From NCBI GenBank assembly GCA_947172415.1, contig OX359197.1:2790001-2854000 (forward strand): a stretch of DNA of 64,000 nt. Direction: 5' to 3'. The notes under the pieces are model-generated. The model was given only the letters and a program-made list of their open reading frames with translations, ran no database searches and was not told the origin of the DNA. The stretch is from Chondrosia reniformis. Its lineage: Eukaryota; Porifera; Demospongiae; Chondrillida; Chondrillidae. Shown in pieces: positions 34,847 to 46,496 of the stretch; the first letter of the stretch is position 1, and each line of letters opens with the position of its first letter. Made by a program: the position numbers and the translations under genes.

Positions 34847-37128
34847 AGGTGGAATTTCCAGAAACAGCTGTCTGGCCCAGTAGAGAATAAGATGAAAGAG
34901 AGGAAAAGAAGAAAGAAAAGACTCCTGTATCTTCATCCAAAGCTCTCTCCAGGTTTAGTTCCCTTATAGGCTTTTTTACAGAATAAGCATAGCATGTAGG
35001 GAAATAGATATTTATCTAGAAGAAATCTTATTTCACAGCTAAGGTAAAACCCAGCAGTATCTGTTTAAGAGAGTACGTATATGCATTGAAACACACCCCT
35101 ATCCAAAAACTAAGGCCAAAAGTTCAATAGCAAATGGTACACTAATAACTAATAGGATTTCAAGGTTAATTTGATTATTTACTCACGGATTTGAATAATT
35201 TTTCAATTAAAGATTTACAAGAAACACAAATTACCAGTCAGAAAGACTAAGGAGCATGAAGTAGAACTAGGATTGCCATTTATCAAGCTTCAAGTACCTG
35301 CAGCAACACGTTTTAGCTTATACCTCTATCTGGATGGAAAAACAATACTACACAGACATTACCAAAGGAGACAAGTATAACATAAATTAGACATAAATTA
35401 GGAGGCTTTACGAAACAATTTAACTCTGGTGTCCTATTGTGTCACTTGCTTGGTAAAAAGTCAGCCAAGCTACGTATATGGCAGTGTATTGGTTATTCAT
35501 GGTAAATGTCTTCACACTATGACAATGGTTCCTACTTTCTAAAAAACTACTGATTTTATTATATAATGTAGCACTAAAGCCATTTCTAGTTAGGAAATTA
35601 TGTGACAAGGAGCTAATTGTTCCTGTCCTGCAGAAGAAGCACAAAGCTTTGAAAGACTTCCAATTTTCTTAAGACTAACAACTAACAAAAGGTTAATTTC
35701 CATGTAGTTCATGGAGCTGCCACACACTCCACACTCAAATTGTTTCGTCAATTTGCTGGGGTTTTACACAGTCAATTATAATCTTAATGCTGAAGTGTCC
35801 TCAAAATTATAAAGAATCATAAAAATAGATGTACACATTATATACATTTAATATTATAGTCTAGAGGCAATCATTTATTTCTTAGGTATACACATCTTTC
35901 CTAGGTACACACATGTGATGAATCTAGTAAAAACAAACCTGTAGTAAAATTTGTAATTTTGAAACCTGGCATATGACAGTTAAACCAACTGTACAGAGCA
36001 TGCTTGGTTTTCATTCCAATGGAACCTGATTTTAATTGAAATCTGATAATAATTTGCCAAAAAAGCTGTAAAACAGAGCTTGCAAGCCCGTAATAGATAT
36101 CTTCTGGACCTATGAAGACACAAAAACAAAAGAGTACACACATATTGTAAAGCTATTTATATTATTGTCCATTATATTTAGCGTTTTACATTATATAACT
36201 TATTGGGGTCCATTAAATTTAGCGTTTTGTTGTAAATACTTACTCCACACTACTGTGCATGCATAATAATAAACACTTCAGCGACCATAAATGTTAGCGA
36301 ATGACATCACATTGCTAATTTTGCTAACATCAATGGGGTAATGTCACCCAGCAATACTAGCTCAACACATTTATTGCAATATGAAAAATAGCAAAGATGT
36401 AGACTATTATAAATGACAGTCATACCTTGGGTTAAAATAAAGACACCAATTTTTAACTAGCACATACGTAGCTACTTAACTTACATTAACAATAGCTTAC
36501 AAGGATACAATGGGAAATTGATAAATTGGACAAATTGTAATCCAGAAGATATCAGTTTAAAGTGAAGATATATTAGGAGACTTCCAAGAAATTGGGATAA
36601 CTGCCAATGGCAACCCTGTAATGAATACTAACTAAGTTACTTTCTCTGTTAGTATAGAATCCCAGTATATGAGTCCAAAATTCATTAACAACTTACTGCC
36701 AATGACTTTTACATCAATTCCTTCTTTGACTAAAAAGTCAAAGACTATTTGATGATTCCTGATCTACTCCTGTGTCTTGGGTTTATTGTGATAGGGAGGA
36801 ATAGGGCGTTCTTTGTTAACAAACTTCAGGAGCTCTAAAACTGCCAAACCACTTTGAACATCTCTATGCAAGTCAGTAATAATTACATTGGATTTGGCTA
36901 CTATGAGAACAAAATTGGCCCAGTTCTAAAAAGTATGTTTTCGAAGATTTTCCAAATCAACATTGGAACTTCTCTATCAAACAATTTACCTGAAAAAGTT
37001 AAAATGTACTTCTGCATATCAATGAATATGTATGCCTCACCTGATATTCGTATTAGACACAGAACCAATCCAAGTTAAATTAAATCTCATCACAATAACC
37101 AACTTTCAGCATAGATGGCGCTAAGACA
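34847..37128. repeat. 2.28-kb segmental duplication, copy B
   Basis: Direct copy of 7827-10111 at an offset of about 27,020 bp. It lacks exon 1 of the CH gene. At the right it joins the repeat that begins ATAGGAGAGC, and at the left an unrelated AT-rich spacer. Confidence 0.95.
35939..36989 (-). pseudogene. CH-domain pseudogene (exons 2 and 3)
   Basis: The exon 3 copy (35939-36109) still reads open. The exon 2 copy (about 36697-36989) has three damaging or notable changes relative to 9677-9973. A CAG-to-TAG stop replaces the Gln of TFQNW, a one-base deletion shifts the frame at the VPNV segment, and three bases are lost near 36764. With no exon 1 and no start, it is a non-functional duplicate, while copy A stays intact. 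Confidence 0.85.
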
Positions 37129-37715
37129 ATAATCATAGGAGAGCGTCGACTTGTCATAGCCGTTCTCAAAAGGATAATCTTCTTTAGCAACAAGGCAGTA
37201 TCGTCATCGCAACGTCACATGATTCATTAAATGTGTATGGAGCGACATACGAGGGTGTTGGTGATGCACTAGAGAAACATCACCTTACATCACCAGATTG
37301 TGCAATCCTAACCTTGAAATTTCATTATATCTTGATTATTTTGCAATTTTAATTAAGCAATATTTCGTCATACATTTGTCTTACACATGTACCATGATAT
37401 ATGCTGGTTTCAAAATGATCTGACTAATTGAAATTTTTTATTAATAAAACACATGGTTTGAATATAAATTTCGTATAGGTTTTCTGTAGTCCTATGGCCT
37501 TTTATATGCAGACTTTGTCCTCCGTTTTCTTACAAACAAAGGCCTAAATAAGAAATTCCTTAATTCAAAATGAGTTTTATACCCTAAACTTAATGATGAT
37601 ATGTCCATTTTGTTTCTAGGTCCTTTCTTGAAGCCATTTGAATTATTTAACTACATTATTTATATTATATTATATCATTTATTTATATTATATACCTTCG
37701 TATATTGTAACTTGC
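37129..37715 (+). repeat. Dispersed repeat (ATAGGAGAGC family), copy 1
   Basis: Shares about 580 bp with 46545-47120 in the same direction. Landmarks are GGAGAGCGTCGACTTGT, AACGTCACATGATTCA, ACATCACCAGATTGTGCAAT, TAGTCCTATGGCCTTTTATA and GAGTTTTATACCCTAAACTT. No coding capacity. It is probably a non-autonomous element, with ends not resolved. Confidence 0.75.
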
Positions 37716-37769
37716 ACTGTATATACACATGAATAAATATATAAATATATCTTTCTATATTATGTATAA

Positions 37770-38183
37770 ATGATTAGTCTTTACCATATTAGAAAAGACA
37801 ACACCAATGAAACAGCTCTAGATCTAAATCCGACAGATAATTTAAAGCAATCTGGAAGTCAAAACAATACAAACCATATGCAAAAGAAAATAACCAAACT
37901 GGAGGATAAGGTTAAAGCTTTGACTAATGCTCTGAGGAAGTATCAGGTATATTTCCATATGTGCCATTGGAAATTAAGTGTCCACAGAAACAAAATTGTT
38001 AACATTGTGGTCATTCATCACTGTAGGATGTCAAACAAAACACCTAAACTGGATGACTTTTGGATAATCCGTCCGTCATTCGTCTGTCAATTTGGGAGTG
38101 CCACCCCTGGCCCCAAATTATATTGTTTAGCGAAAACAAATAATAACCTTACTACTCCATGTTTTTATAATTATATTCGTTAA
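37770..38183 (+). CDS. Unrecognised ORF with short coiled coil
   Basis: An open frame of 137 codons. A heptad-like segment (KKITKLEDKVKALTNALRKY) could form a coiled coil of about three turns. The rest has no domain I recognise. An exon ending near GTATCAGGTATATT is possible, since a donor-like CAG/GTAT follows the coiled coil. It may be an exon of a transposon gene. Confidence 0.25.
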   Translation: MISLYHIRKDNTNETALDLNPTDNLKQSGSQNNTNHMQKKITKLEDKVKALTNALRKYQVYFHMCHWKLSVHRNKIVNIVVIHHCRMSNKTPKLDDFWIIRPSFVCQFGSATPGPKLYCLAKTNNNLTTPCFYNYIR

Positions 38184-38300
38184 GTTAATAGTTCTCAACA
38201 TTCATGTTATCATTATTCCATTAATTAATATAACTGTATTATTAACGTAATCATATTCCTATATGCTTCAATTAGTTAGGCATAATATAATATAATAAGA

Positions 38301-38500
38301 TTAATTGTCACTAACGGTACATTGTTCAAAGGTGCCCAGCACAGAGGCAGCATTGGCTCTTTGCCTGGCCACTGAAATTTGTTGTGTCAAATAGCTTCGG
38401 TAGAGTGGATCTCCAGTGACCGGGATCAGGCGTCTGCCCAATTCTGGGCTTAACTTATGTATATATATACATGTAGTATAAGTTAAAGCATGCCAATATA
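38301..38500 (-). pseudogene. LINE C-terminal relic
   Basis: The minus-strand frame ends with LIPVTGDPLYRSYLTQQISV and ARQRANAASVLGTFEQC. This is the same C-terminal motif as in the LINE fragment at 2698-3189 (IRSITGED...LIQQLAVATQKGNA). Only the last 50 or so residues remain. Confidence 0.5.
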
Positions 38501-38896
38501 CATATATATCACCTGAGCTCAATGACAATAATGAAATAACTGTACACCACCATGCTTTAACTAATTAATATATTGTTTATGCTGAAAAGGCATCAACTAT
38601 GTACATCCTGTAGTGAACAATATTCATTTTGCCAAAGCGTAAAATGCATACTCATATCGTGTGTGTGGTTAGCTGTATAGAAAATTCTTTGTAAGCTATA
38701 GCTAGAAATGCTTTGATTTTGGTCTCAAATAGGCTTTTAAATATTAGGAGTTATCGGAATATCAGTACATAAACTGTTAACATATAGACATGCATGAATC
38801 ATCATGGCTATTACAGGAAATTAACATTGTCCACGGCTGGTGGGCAGCCATGGATGCTATGAATGTCTATATAAGTTACAAATGTATGTATTTAAC

Positions 38897-38976
38897 ACCC
38901 TTTTTGGGGCGCCGCAGGCGTCCCTATATTGTTTTCAGAAATTAGGTTAACGTATGGCTTCCTGTTCGTATTCTTG

Positions 38977-39009
<33 letters not shown>

Positions 39010-39290
39010 CTGTAAAAAAATGGGGGCGTTCGGCTAGCTTTCGTTTTCTAGCTTAAAATTAGCTTTCTCTTCCTTAGCGTAGAACATTGAACGAACGAAA
39101 TGGACTTAAAAACCACCCTTACTAATACAATGTAACGTAAAGCTTGCGCAAAAACGTTTTCTACGATATACAGCCTTGAAAAATTGACGGCCAACAAGAG
39201 TCGATCGGAAATCGGTTAACCGTATATCTATGAGAACCAACCAAGTAGTTTGAATTTACTTAGGGGCGCCTGGCGCCCCACGAGTTTTTA
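38897..39290 (+). repeat. GC-hairpin repeat, divergent member
   Basis: Opens with GGGGCGCCGCAGGCGTCCC, then TATTGTTTTCA and GTATGGCTTCCTGTT. It closes with CCAAGTAGTTTGAATTTACT and a GGGGCGCCTGGCGCCCC hairpin plus ACGAGTTTTTA. The ends match the family at 39291, while the middle is different. The two copies abut. Confidence 0.65.
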
Positions 39291-39703
39291 GTGGCTGCCA
39301 CAGGCAGCCCCTTCTATTGTTTTCATATCGCGATTTATGTATGGCTTCATGTTACGGATATATATATATATATAAATATATATATAATACGGGTTCATAC
39401 GCTACTATTATAACACATTTTATACGTCGAATTATATATAATACGAGTTCATACGCAACTATTGTAACACTTAATTTATACGTCAATACATTGTTTTTGC
39501 AAATGGTGGCGTTCAGGAAGCTTTAGTTAACGAAGCTTTTCTGTCGTTATTTATAATTTTCAGGACCCTTAAGCGTCCTCAATTGTTAGGATTAAGAATA
39601 GTATATCAAAGCCCAACGATGCGGCCAAGTAGTTCGAGTAAATTTGGGGACGGCAGCCCCACAAGTTTTTAAACTCGAACTACTTGTTTAAACTGGAACT
39701 CCT
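39291..39703 (+). repeat. GC-hairpin repeat, full member
   Basis: Starts with the hairpin GGCTGCCACAGGCAGCC, then TATTGTTTTCATATCGCGAT and GTATGGCTTCATGTTACGG. The middle contains AATACGAGTTCATACGCAAC and AGGAAGCTTTAGTTAACGAA. The 3' end is a nested hairpin. The outer stem CAAGTAGTTCGAGT pairs perfectly with ACTCGAACTACTTG, and an inner GGGG/CCCC hairpin is followed by ACAAGTTTTTA. There is no coding potential. Other copies are at 47110, 58595 and 61189. Confidence 0.8.
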
Positions 39704-39943
39704 TGTTTACCTTTACCCTGGAGGAAACTTAAGCAACTATATAGTCAAAACATTAATTGGTTGTATACATTTGAGAGAACTGTCATTCCAGCAATTCCTT
39801 TAATTATGCAAATATATATATATAGTACTACCCAGTGCAAGTTACAAATTTATACACGGAAGCAAGTGACTCCCAAAATATTTACACTCAGGTATATTAA
39901 ACGCTACAAGACTTTAGCCACACTGAAATTCTCAATATATGTA

Positions 39944-40434
39944 CAGTGGAGCACGGGAATAACGAACTTCAAATTGCAGTAAAGTTATTTCGTTATAACC
40001 GAATTTCGTTATAAAAAAGATACGTTTTCTGGCACACATCGTATCCATACTTGTCACGGTAAATTATAGATGGAATCTCTATAGTTCTAAGTCGCTTGTT
40101 TGTTTTTTGTAATACATTTATATCAAAATAAATTATAAACGATCGCGTGATTTCGTATACATATGATTTCCAAGTTATAGAATGTCATGCAGGACTGTAA
40201 CTAAAGAAGTTAGTTAGTGTAGTTTGCTATGCTATGCGTATACACTTCATTCACAAAAACTTGACATGGCCAAGGCAAAACACCAGACTAGGAAAGCTTC
40301 GTTTTAAACGAATTTTTCCAAGATTTGCCTTTAAAATTTCGTTATAAACCGAATGTTTAAAACCGTTTTTTCAAAACGTTTCGTATATAACCAAATTTCA
40401 TTAAATCCGTGTTCGTTATAAACGTGTTCCACTG
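39944..40434. mobile_element. Tc1/mariner-pogo-type MITE
   Basis: Ends CAGTGGAGCACG and, inverted, CAGTGGAACACG, flanked by TA on each side as expected for this superfamily. Subterminal TTATAACGAA/TTCGTTATAA motifs repeat on both sides. At 491 bp and without an open frame it is non-autonomous. The CAGTGGAAC start is typical of Tigger/pogo-like TIRs. Confidence 0.75.
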
Positions 40435-40534
40435 TATATATAAGTGTCACTGTGTAGTACTTGATTGTATTTAATCATGCATAATATATAACACTCTTTA
40501 TTCCTACACATGGACAATTGCAAGTAAAAACATG

Positions 40535-40903
40535 AACAAAAAACATAAAAAGAGATCACAGAGCTTAAATTACCGAACTTTTAATATGGTCGACTAAACA
40601 AATTCTTTTGCATCAATATAGGGACAATTCTACCTTAAACTTAAGAGGAACATATACAAATACGCTTTATCTAACCTTCGCTACAACTCTTTTATTATAC
40701 ATATATATATATTCCACCCCTACGTATCCAATTACACTCCTGCAGACGAACACATTTGGATAAGTAACAGAAAACATAAGAAGAGAAGACGGAGCTTAAT
40801 GTACCACAGTTTTACTATGGTCGCCTAAACAAATTTCTTTTATTTTTTACATCAATATATAGCAACAATTCTGGCTTAAACTTAATATGAATCTGTACAA
40901 ATA
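40535..40903 (+). repeat. Diverged tandem repeat holding an empty insertion site
   Basis: The unit at about 40535-40700 recurs at 40768-40903. Shared pieces include AACATAAAAAGAG, CAGAGCTTAAATTACC, TATGGTCGACTAAACAAATT and ACAATTCTACCTTAAACTTA. In the first unit TACAAATA is followed directly by CGCTTTATCTAACC. In the second the Merlin element separates them, and the sequence resumes at 46497. Confidence 0.8.
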
Positions 40904-41605
40904 GGATCAACTAGCAAACACGGACACAGCAGCAATGATAGTAGTGATGTCACAATGACGTCACTAATGGACTTCCCCTTGCTTACCAATGATATTGGAA
41001 GTGGGCGCTTATCTTCTGAAGGGCACTTATATATTTCTGCCACTAGACAGGAGTTATTTATCAAATTCCCCTGGAGGCGTTATCCCCTAAAACTCAGGGT
41101 AAGTTTTCTGTCTTATTTCATCATATATTAAAAGGGATTTAATCTGTTTTCTTGTGATTTTCATGCTAAAAGTTGTCAGCGAAAGGCGCATATATACTTT
41201 TTCAAAGGTGCATACTTTCTCTTTAGGATATGATATGATCTATTCATGAAGTTACCCAGGGTTAGAAATCATTGGGGGCATCTTCTTTTTGTAATTTAAC
41301 ATAAATTAATTATTTCATTATCATTGGGGGTAACTAATTTAGAAATTATATCCATAACATTGTTATACCATGTATCTTTGAGGTTACATTTCGCTAAAAG
41401 CAAAAGCATCTTCTTGGGCATGCATTTAATAGGCATTATAGCAGCTCTTTAGCATAATATAGTTAGCCTTAGGTTTTGATGTCCCTTTTCGTTATAGAAA
41501 TGCTATAAGGTTAGGGTTAGGGTTAGGGTTAGAGTTAGGGTTAGTATATAAGTTTCATGTTTCATACCTTTTCTGCAGATTGTGAATAAAAAGAAAAAAG
41601 AAATG
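40904..41605 (+). repeat. Merlin left TIR
   Basis: Matches 46035-46496 inverted. It includes GTGGGCGCTTATCTTCTGAA, GCTAAAAGTTGTCAGCGAAA and TTTCATGTTTCATACC. It carries about five TTAGGG units at 41511-41545, whereas the other TIR has only two or three. Confidence 0.85.
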
Positions 41606-42175
41606 ATGTGAAAAAAACTGTTTATACTTATTTTTGTAATAATATATATAAAATTTATTGTGAAATTGTTACTATTTAAAGTCACAAAATATAACGTAAT
41701 ATAATGGTAATTGCGCAACTCTTACATAGGTATATATAAGACAAAGACAATCATGCAATTCTTCTCCAAGCCTTCGTAATAAAGGAATAAATGCCTAATA
41801 TACGTATTACTACAGATCGACTTAACTTCCAGTATTTTCATCTATTTAATTAATTTGATTCATATGCGTAATTAGATTCTGATGTAATTTATTGAGACGG
41901 TTTATTTCGGCGATTTGAAGATGTCTTTTATGGAAACAGGAAAAGTGGCTTTTGGCTCCACAGATGATTTGATTAGTTGGTTTCAATCAAAAAGGTTGCT
42001 AGCTAGCACCATGACTGGCAGTTATTGCAGCTTTATTATAGATTAGGGTCCTCGAAAAGACATTAAAGATTGATTCAGGTTTGCAATTTCATAAAATGAG
42101 GTGCTTTATACAAAAAACATGGAAAATTATAAAAAATGTATATGTTAATATTAATAATGAAATAATTAGTGTATG

Positions 42176-45122
42176 TTAACCCTTTATGCGCGAGTGACAC
42201 ATATTTGCATCTAATAATTAGGTATGGACAATAGCGAGTGACGCATATTTGCGTTCAAGGTAACTGCGGCTTTTGTGTAGCGCAATCTACAGAGGTATGT
42301 GCAAGTACTGCAGTCAAACGTTGGCGATACCAAGACTAAAGACGGAGGTTTATTTGTGCGCCTTATTCTGCTTACCCCGCTTCACTTGACAGTTAGGTAT
42401 ATAAACAATTTGTTTGAGGTTACGACGCTTCTCCATTATCGTGGTAAGGAGCCATACCATAACGTTTTAAAAATGAATATTAAATAAATTATATATCATT
42501 ATTAAAGAGATGGCATCGAGATCTTCAAGAGGTTGCTTCACCACTGAAGATGTCATAGATTTCTTTGGTGAGGAAGAGGAAACTTATGAATCAGAAGTTG
42601 AAGAGGTGTTCTTTCCAGGGAGTGACGAAGAGTTCGAAGAGGAAATAGAAGATATGTTAGTTGGTATATATATATGCACATAATAATGAAGAGACTTATT
42701 AAGGAAAATAGCAAATATGATATGTCAATACTGGCATTGGCATAATGCAAATATGGATTGAGGTATAAGTCCTCGTAAAGGATACAATCAGCTTTCTCTT
42801 CTCCTTTCCAATTGGTTCCACACTCTAGGGATCTGGGAAATGCTGTCCCCAATATATCTACAGTTGGTGAAAGTGACAAGTATGTAAATACTCGAAATAT
42901 GTTGGGATAGAAACACACATTATGCAAGGAACTTTTTCTCAGCTTAGATACTGTTCAGTGGTCACAGGAGCTGTCACCAGTTACTATCATACCATTTACA
43001 GACACACCTGGTCCTCGTGAGAACCTACCACAGACACTATTGGGCATCTTCAAGTTATTTTTTACGTCAACTATACTAGACATAATAGTCACGGAAACCA
43101 ACAAGTACGCATTACAATGTATGGGTGAAGATAGATTCATCACATGGAATCCATTGAATGTGGAGGAACTAGAAGCTTACTTTGGCTTCATGATCCTCAT
43201 GGGACTTGTTTCTCCTCCCTCCTTGGATGACTACTGGTGTATTGATGAGGTCTTCCATTACTCACCTATAGCCAGAAGAATCACATGAGATAGGTTCAGG
43301 GAGATTCACAGGTATTTACACTTCGTTGACAATGAATCTCTTGCCTTACCTGGAACTCCACTGTATGACAAACTTGGCAAGGTACAACCAATCATCAGCA
43401 AGCTTTCAAAATCCATGTTATCCGTGTACAAGCCAAATAGGGATATGTCAGTAGATGAGGCAATGATACCTTTTAAGGGCCGGTCTAGTCTTAAACAATA
43501 TATGCCCAAAAAACCCATTAAAAGAGGCATAAAGGTGTGGGCACTGGCTGATGCCCATATCGGATATATTTCAGCATTTGACGTTTACACTGGAAAGATG
43601 GCAAACACCCAAGAGGTAGGGTTAGGGACAAGAGTGGTAAAGACATTATTCAACAACTTCAGAGACAGCCAGCGACATATCTATTTTGACAATTTTTTTA
43701 CCAGCATAGGTCTTTTTATTGACCTTTCTAAAATGGGACTCTATGGGTGTGGCACCCTTAGAACAAACAGAAAGGGTTTCCCTATAACACTTAAGGATGT
43801 AGCTAAAAACGGCTTAGGAGAAAGAGGAAAGAGCCAAACAGAACAGTACAAAAATCTTACCGTTTCTGTATGGCAAGACAACAGGCCAGTGTGTGTAGCG
43901 GCTTCTAACTCAGACCCTACAACCTCAGAATCGGTAAAGAGAAAGAAAAGAGACGGTTCACATGATACCTTCTCTTGTCCCCAGGCTGTCTATTTATATA
44001 ATAGGTATATGGGAGGAGTAGACAGAAATGTCCAACTAAGGGGGTACTACCAGTACAACTAAAAGGGAGAAAGTACATCTTTTGGTTCCTCTTTGACCTA
44101 GCTATCACCAATATGTTTATTTTAGCAAAGAATTATAATGGCATAAAGTCAGAACTAAAGGATGCAAGGATCAACTTAGCAAAGGAATTGATTGCCAGTT
44201 ACTCCTGCCGTAAACGCCCAGGACGTCAGTTGTTATCCCCAGTATCCAGACGACTTTGCAGTGATCACTATCCTCTGAAAAGGAAGACAAGAGCCCGATG
44301 CCAGTATTGCAAACAAACAAATGCAAAAAGGAAGGACACCCAATGGTATTGTGAGGAATGTTCTCTTTATCTATTCCACCAAGGCCATAAAAATGACTGT
44401 TTTATTCAATATCACAAGCATATGCTCTAACTTATAGATAAACACGTAAACGTTAAACAAGGACATACTCAAACATACACAAAAAGGTACATTAATATTC
44501 CTCCTGATCGAATCTGATCCTGTAGATATATAGTCAGAGAAAGCTTCTTACCCGAAGTAACTTAGAAAACAGCCGCACGAAGTGGTGACATCTCGACAAT
44601 CAGAGCATCTTACAAGCCAATAGAGGAACAAAATATGTCTACATATCGGCATCAAAGTTTTACCGTTATACTATAAGTGTCACATCACTTGTTTGCATAC
44701 CTCTTAAGACAAAAACGGTAAACGATAAAAATAAAGATAATGTTACTTAGTATAACAAACGTTCTAGGTATTTGAGATGGTTTTTAGGAACATTCATCAT
44801 CTGAAGGGATGACCAAGACTCTACACAGGTTAATAAACTTACAGGCATCTTCTAGCTTCGGCAGTTGGCAGAAAACTTTACCGTACTCATCTTAATCTTG
44901 ATTTATTGCAAACATCGTAAGCGATTAGTCCTTTTGACTCACTTCAAGTGTTCTTCGATGTCTTCAACAGTAGCTGTGAAACTTCCTCAATCCTACGTAA
45001 CTCCACGCTTTCAATCGAGGTGACGAAATTTTAATGTCTTCTTCATGGTGTCCTCGTGACAATTTAATCTCGCTATTGATGATTATTACGCCCACGTAAT
45101 TATCTCGCACATAGAGGGTTAA
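42176..45122 (+). mobile_element. piggyBac transposon nested in Merlin
   Basis: Starts TTAACCCTTTATGCGCGAG and ends with the complement of TTAACCCTCTATGTGCGAG, so TTAA bounds both sides and the 19-bp TIRs differ at two positions. At the left, GCGAGTGACRCATATTTGC is present twice (about 42188 and 42234), a likely transposase-binding repeat. Length is 2.95 kb, close to that of typical autonomous copies. Confidence 0.9.
42509..44430 (+). pseudogene. piggyBac transposase (DDE_Tnp_1_7)
   Basis: The Met at 42509 begins an acidic N-terminus (DVIDFFGEEEETYESEVEE) that breaks off near 42660 at a GGTATATA donor-like site. The main frame resumes near 42957 with WSQELSPV and PRENLPQTLLGIFKLFF, then EAYFGFMILMGLV. 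All three catalytic Asp blocks are there: MSVDEAMIPFKGRSS (43448), IYFDNFFTS (43680) and YNRYMGGVDRNVQ (44000). A C-terminal Cys/His finger (CQYC, CEEC, HQGHKNDC; 44300-44400) is the usual RING-like end. In-frame stops at 43286 (TGA) and 44060 (TAA) inactivate it, yet the rest is well kept, so death is recent. Confidence 0.88.
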
Positions 45123-46034
45123 ATTAATAGATGGAGATGTCCAAGTTGCAAAAATACAAAAGCAATAAGACAGGGCAGCTTCTTCAGCAGATCCAAACTG
45201 ACTTTGCAGAAGTGGCTGCTATTGATTCATTGGTGGGCCTGGGAATACAAGGTCACCAGTGCTGCAGTCACTATTGAGGTGGCAGAGAGTTCAGCATGTG
45301 ACGTCTACCAGTGGCTGCGTGAAGTATGCTCCACAAAGCAAATTAGCATGAGTATCGAGTTAGGAGGGGTGGGGAAGACTGTTCACATTGATAATAGTCT
45401 TTTTTCCCACAAACCTAAAGTAAAAAATAAAATAAACATCAAAAACCTTTATTTTGTGAGAGAATGAAAATTCACTTACTTTGCACCATGTGTCCATGTA
45501 GTATAACCGTGGAGAAGCACCAGTTCAGGAAAGATGGTTTTTGGGATGTGCGACACATCCTATATATGAGCCGGCATTAGGCCACATGGTTGGTGCCTGA
45601 TAGAAGAGCATCAACATTACTGCCCATTATCCGGACCCACATCAAACCTGGAACTACCATCAGATCAGATCAATGGACAGCATACAGTAACCTGGCTCAA
45701 CTACCTAATGTTGCTAGCCAAGTTACTGCCAATCATAGCCTGCATTTTGTGGACCAAACACAAGGGTCCACACACAAAATATGGAATAATATGGCAGAGA
45801 GTCAAGGATAAGTTTAAATCCATGAGAGGGGTATCCAGCGAGCAACTCCCTGGATACCTGGATGAATATATATGGCAGGAGAGGTACAGAGGACTAAAAT
45901 TGATGCATTTAACAACATTATAACATATATTAACAATCAATATCCTGTTTAGACTTTCTTTGACATACTACCCTTTTATACTCACTACCCTTTTACACTC
46001 AATATTACCACCTTTGTAAGTTCTTAATAAATGC

Positions 46035-46496
46035 ATTTCTTTCTTTTCATTCACAATCTGCAGAAAAAGATATGAAACATGAAACTTACTAACTCTAACC
46101 CTAACTTTGTAACATTTCTATTACGAAAAGGGGACATCAAATCGTAAGGGTTACTACATTATGCTAAACAGCTGCTACAGTGCAAAAGTATGCAATTTTG
46201 CCAAAGTATACCGCCTTTCGCTGACAACTTTTAGCATGAAAATTACAGGAAAACGGATCAAAATCTCTTTAAGTATATGATAAAAATAAGACAGAAAACA
46301 CTTACACTGAGTTATAGGGTATAACGCCTCCAGGGGGATTTGATAAATAACACCTGTCTAGTGGCAGAAATAAGCGCCCTTCAGAAGATAAGCGCCCACT
46401 TCGAATATCATTGGTAAGCAAGGGCAAGTCCATTAGTGACATCATAGTGACGTGACTACTATCATTGCTGTTCTGTCCGTGTTTGCTAGTTGATCC
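46035..46496 (-). repeat. Merlin right TIR
   Basis: Inverted match of 40904-41605 without the 200-bp insert. It has CTAACTCTAACCCTAAC near 46090, the complement of the TTAGGG-like run in the left TIR. Confidence 0.85.

Larger units (their letters stand above)
41921..45940 (+). pseudogene. Merlin (ISXO2/IS1016-like) transposase, interrupted
   Basis: The first exon (from Met 41921) codes for DDLISWFQSKRLLASTMTGS. After the piggyBac insert the frame resumes near 45127 with RWRCPSCKNTKAIRQGSFFS, a zinc-ribbon half with CPSC, then LQKWLLLIHWWAWEYKVTSA. VHIDNSLFSHKPK near 45383 is the first catalytic block, usually IDES. After a gap, WLVPDRRASTLLPIIRTHIK, RSDQWTAYSNLA and NHSLHFVD follow. In another frame come VKDKFKSMRGVSSEQLPGYL and DEYIWQERYRG. 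This is the DDE domain shared by IS1016/IS1595-type bacterial transposases and eukaryotic Merlin. Frameshifts near 45590 and 45770 and IDN in place of IDE mark it as dead. The AG before the 45127 exon hints that the piggyBac landed in an intron. Confidence 0.8.
40904..46496 (+). mobile_element. Merlin transposon with long TIRs and 8-bp TSD
   Basis: The element starts GGATCAACTAGCAAACACGG at 40904 and ends with its complement at 46496. It is flanked by perfect TACAAATA duplications (40896-40903 and 46497-46504), the 8-bp size known for Merlin. Inverted repeats extend inward to about 41605 and 46035. The left one has about 200 extra bases near 41220-41430. A piggyBac sits inside. Without it the Merlin is about 2.65 kb. 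The related unit at 40535 keeps the uninterrupted target. Confidence 0.9.

Noticed and set aside
41508..41548. TTAGGG run as a telomere fusion scar
   Set aside because: The mirror-image run in the other Merlin TIR shows that it belongs to the transposon.
42553..42927. Minus-strand frame of 124 codons inside piggyBac
   Set aside because: It lies opposite the piggyBac N-terminal exon and intron and matches nothing.
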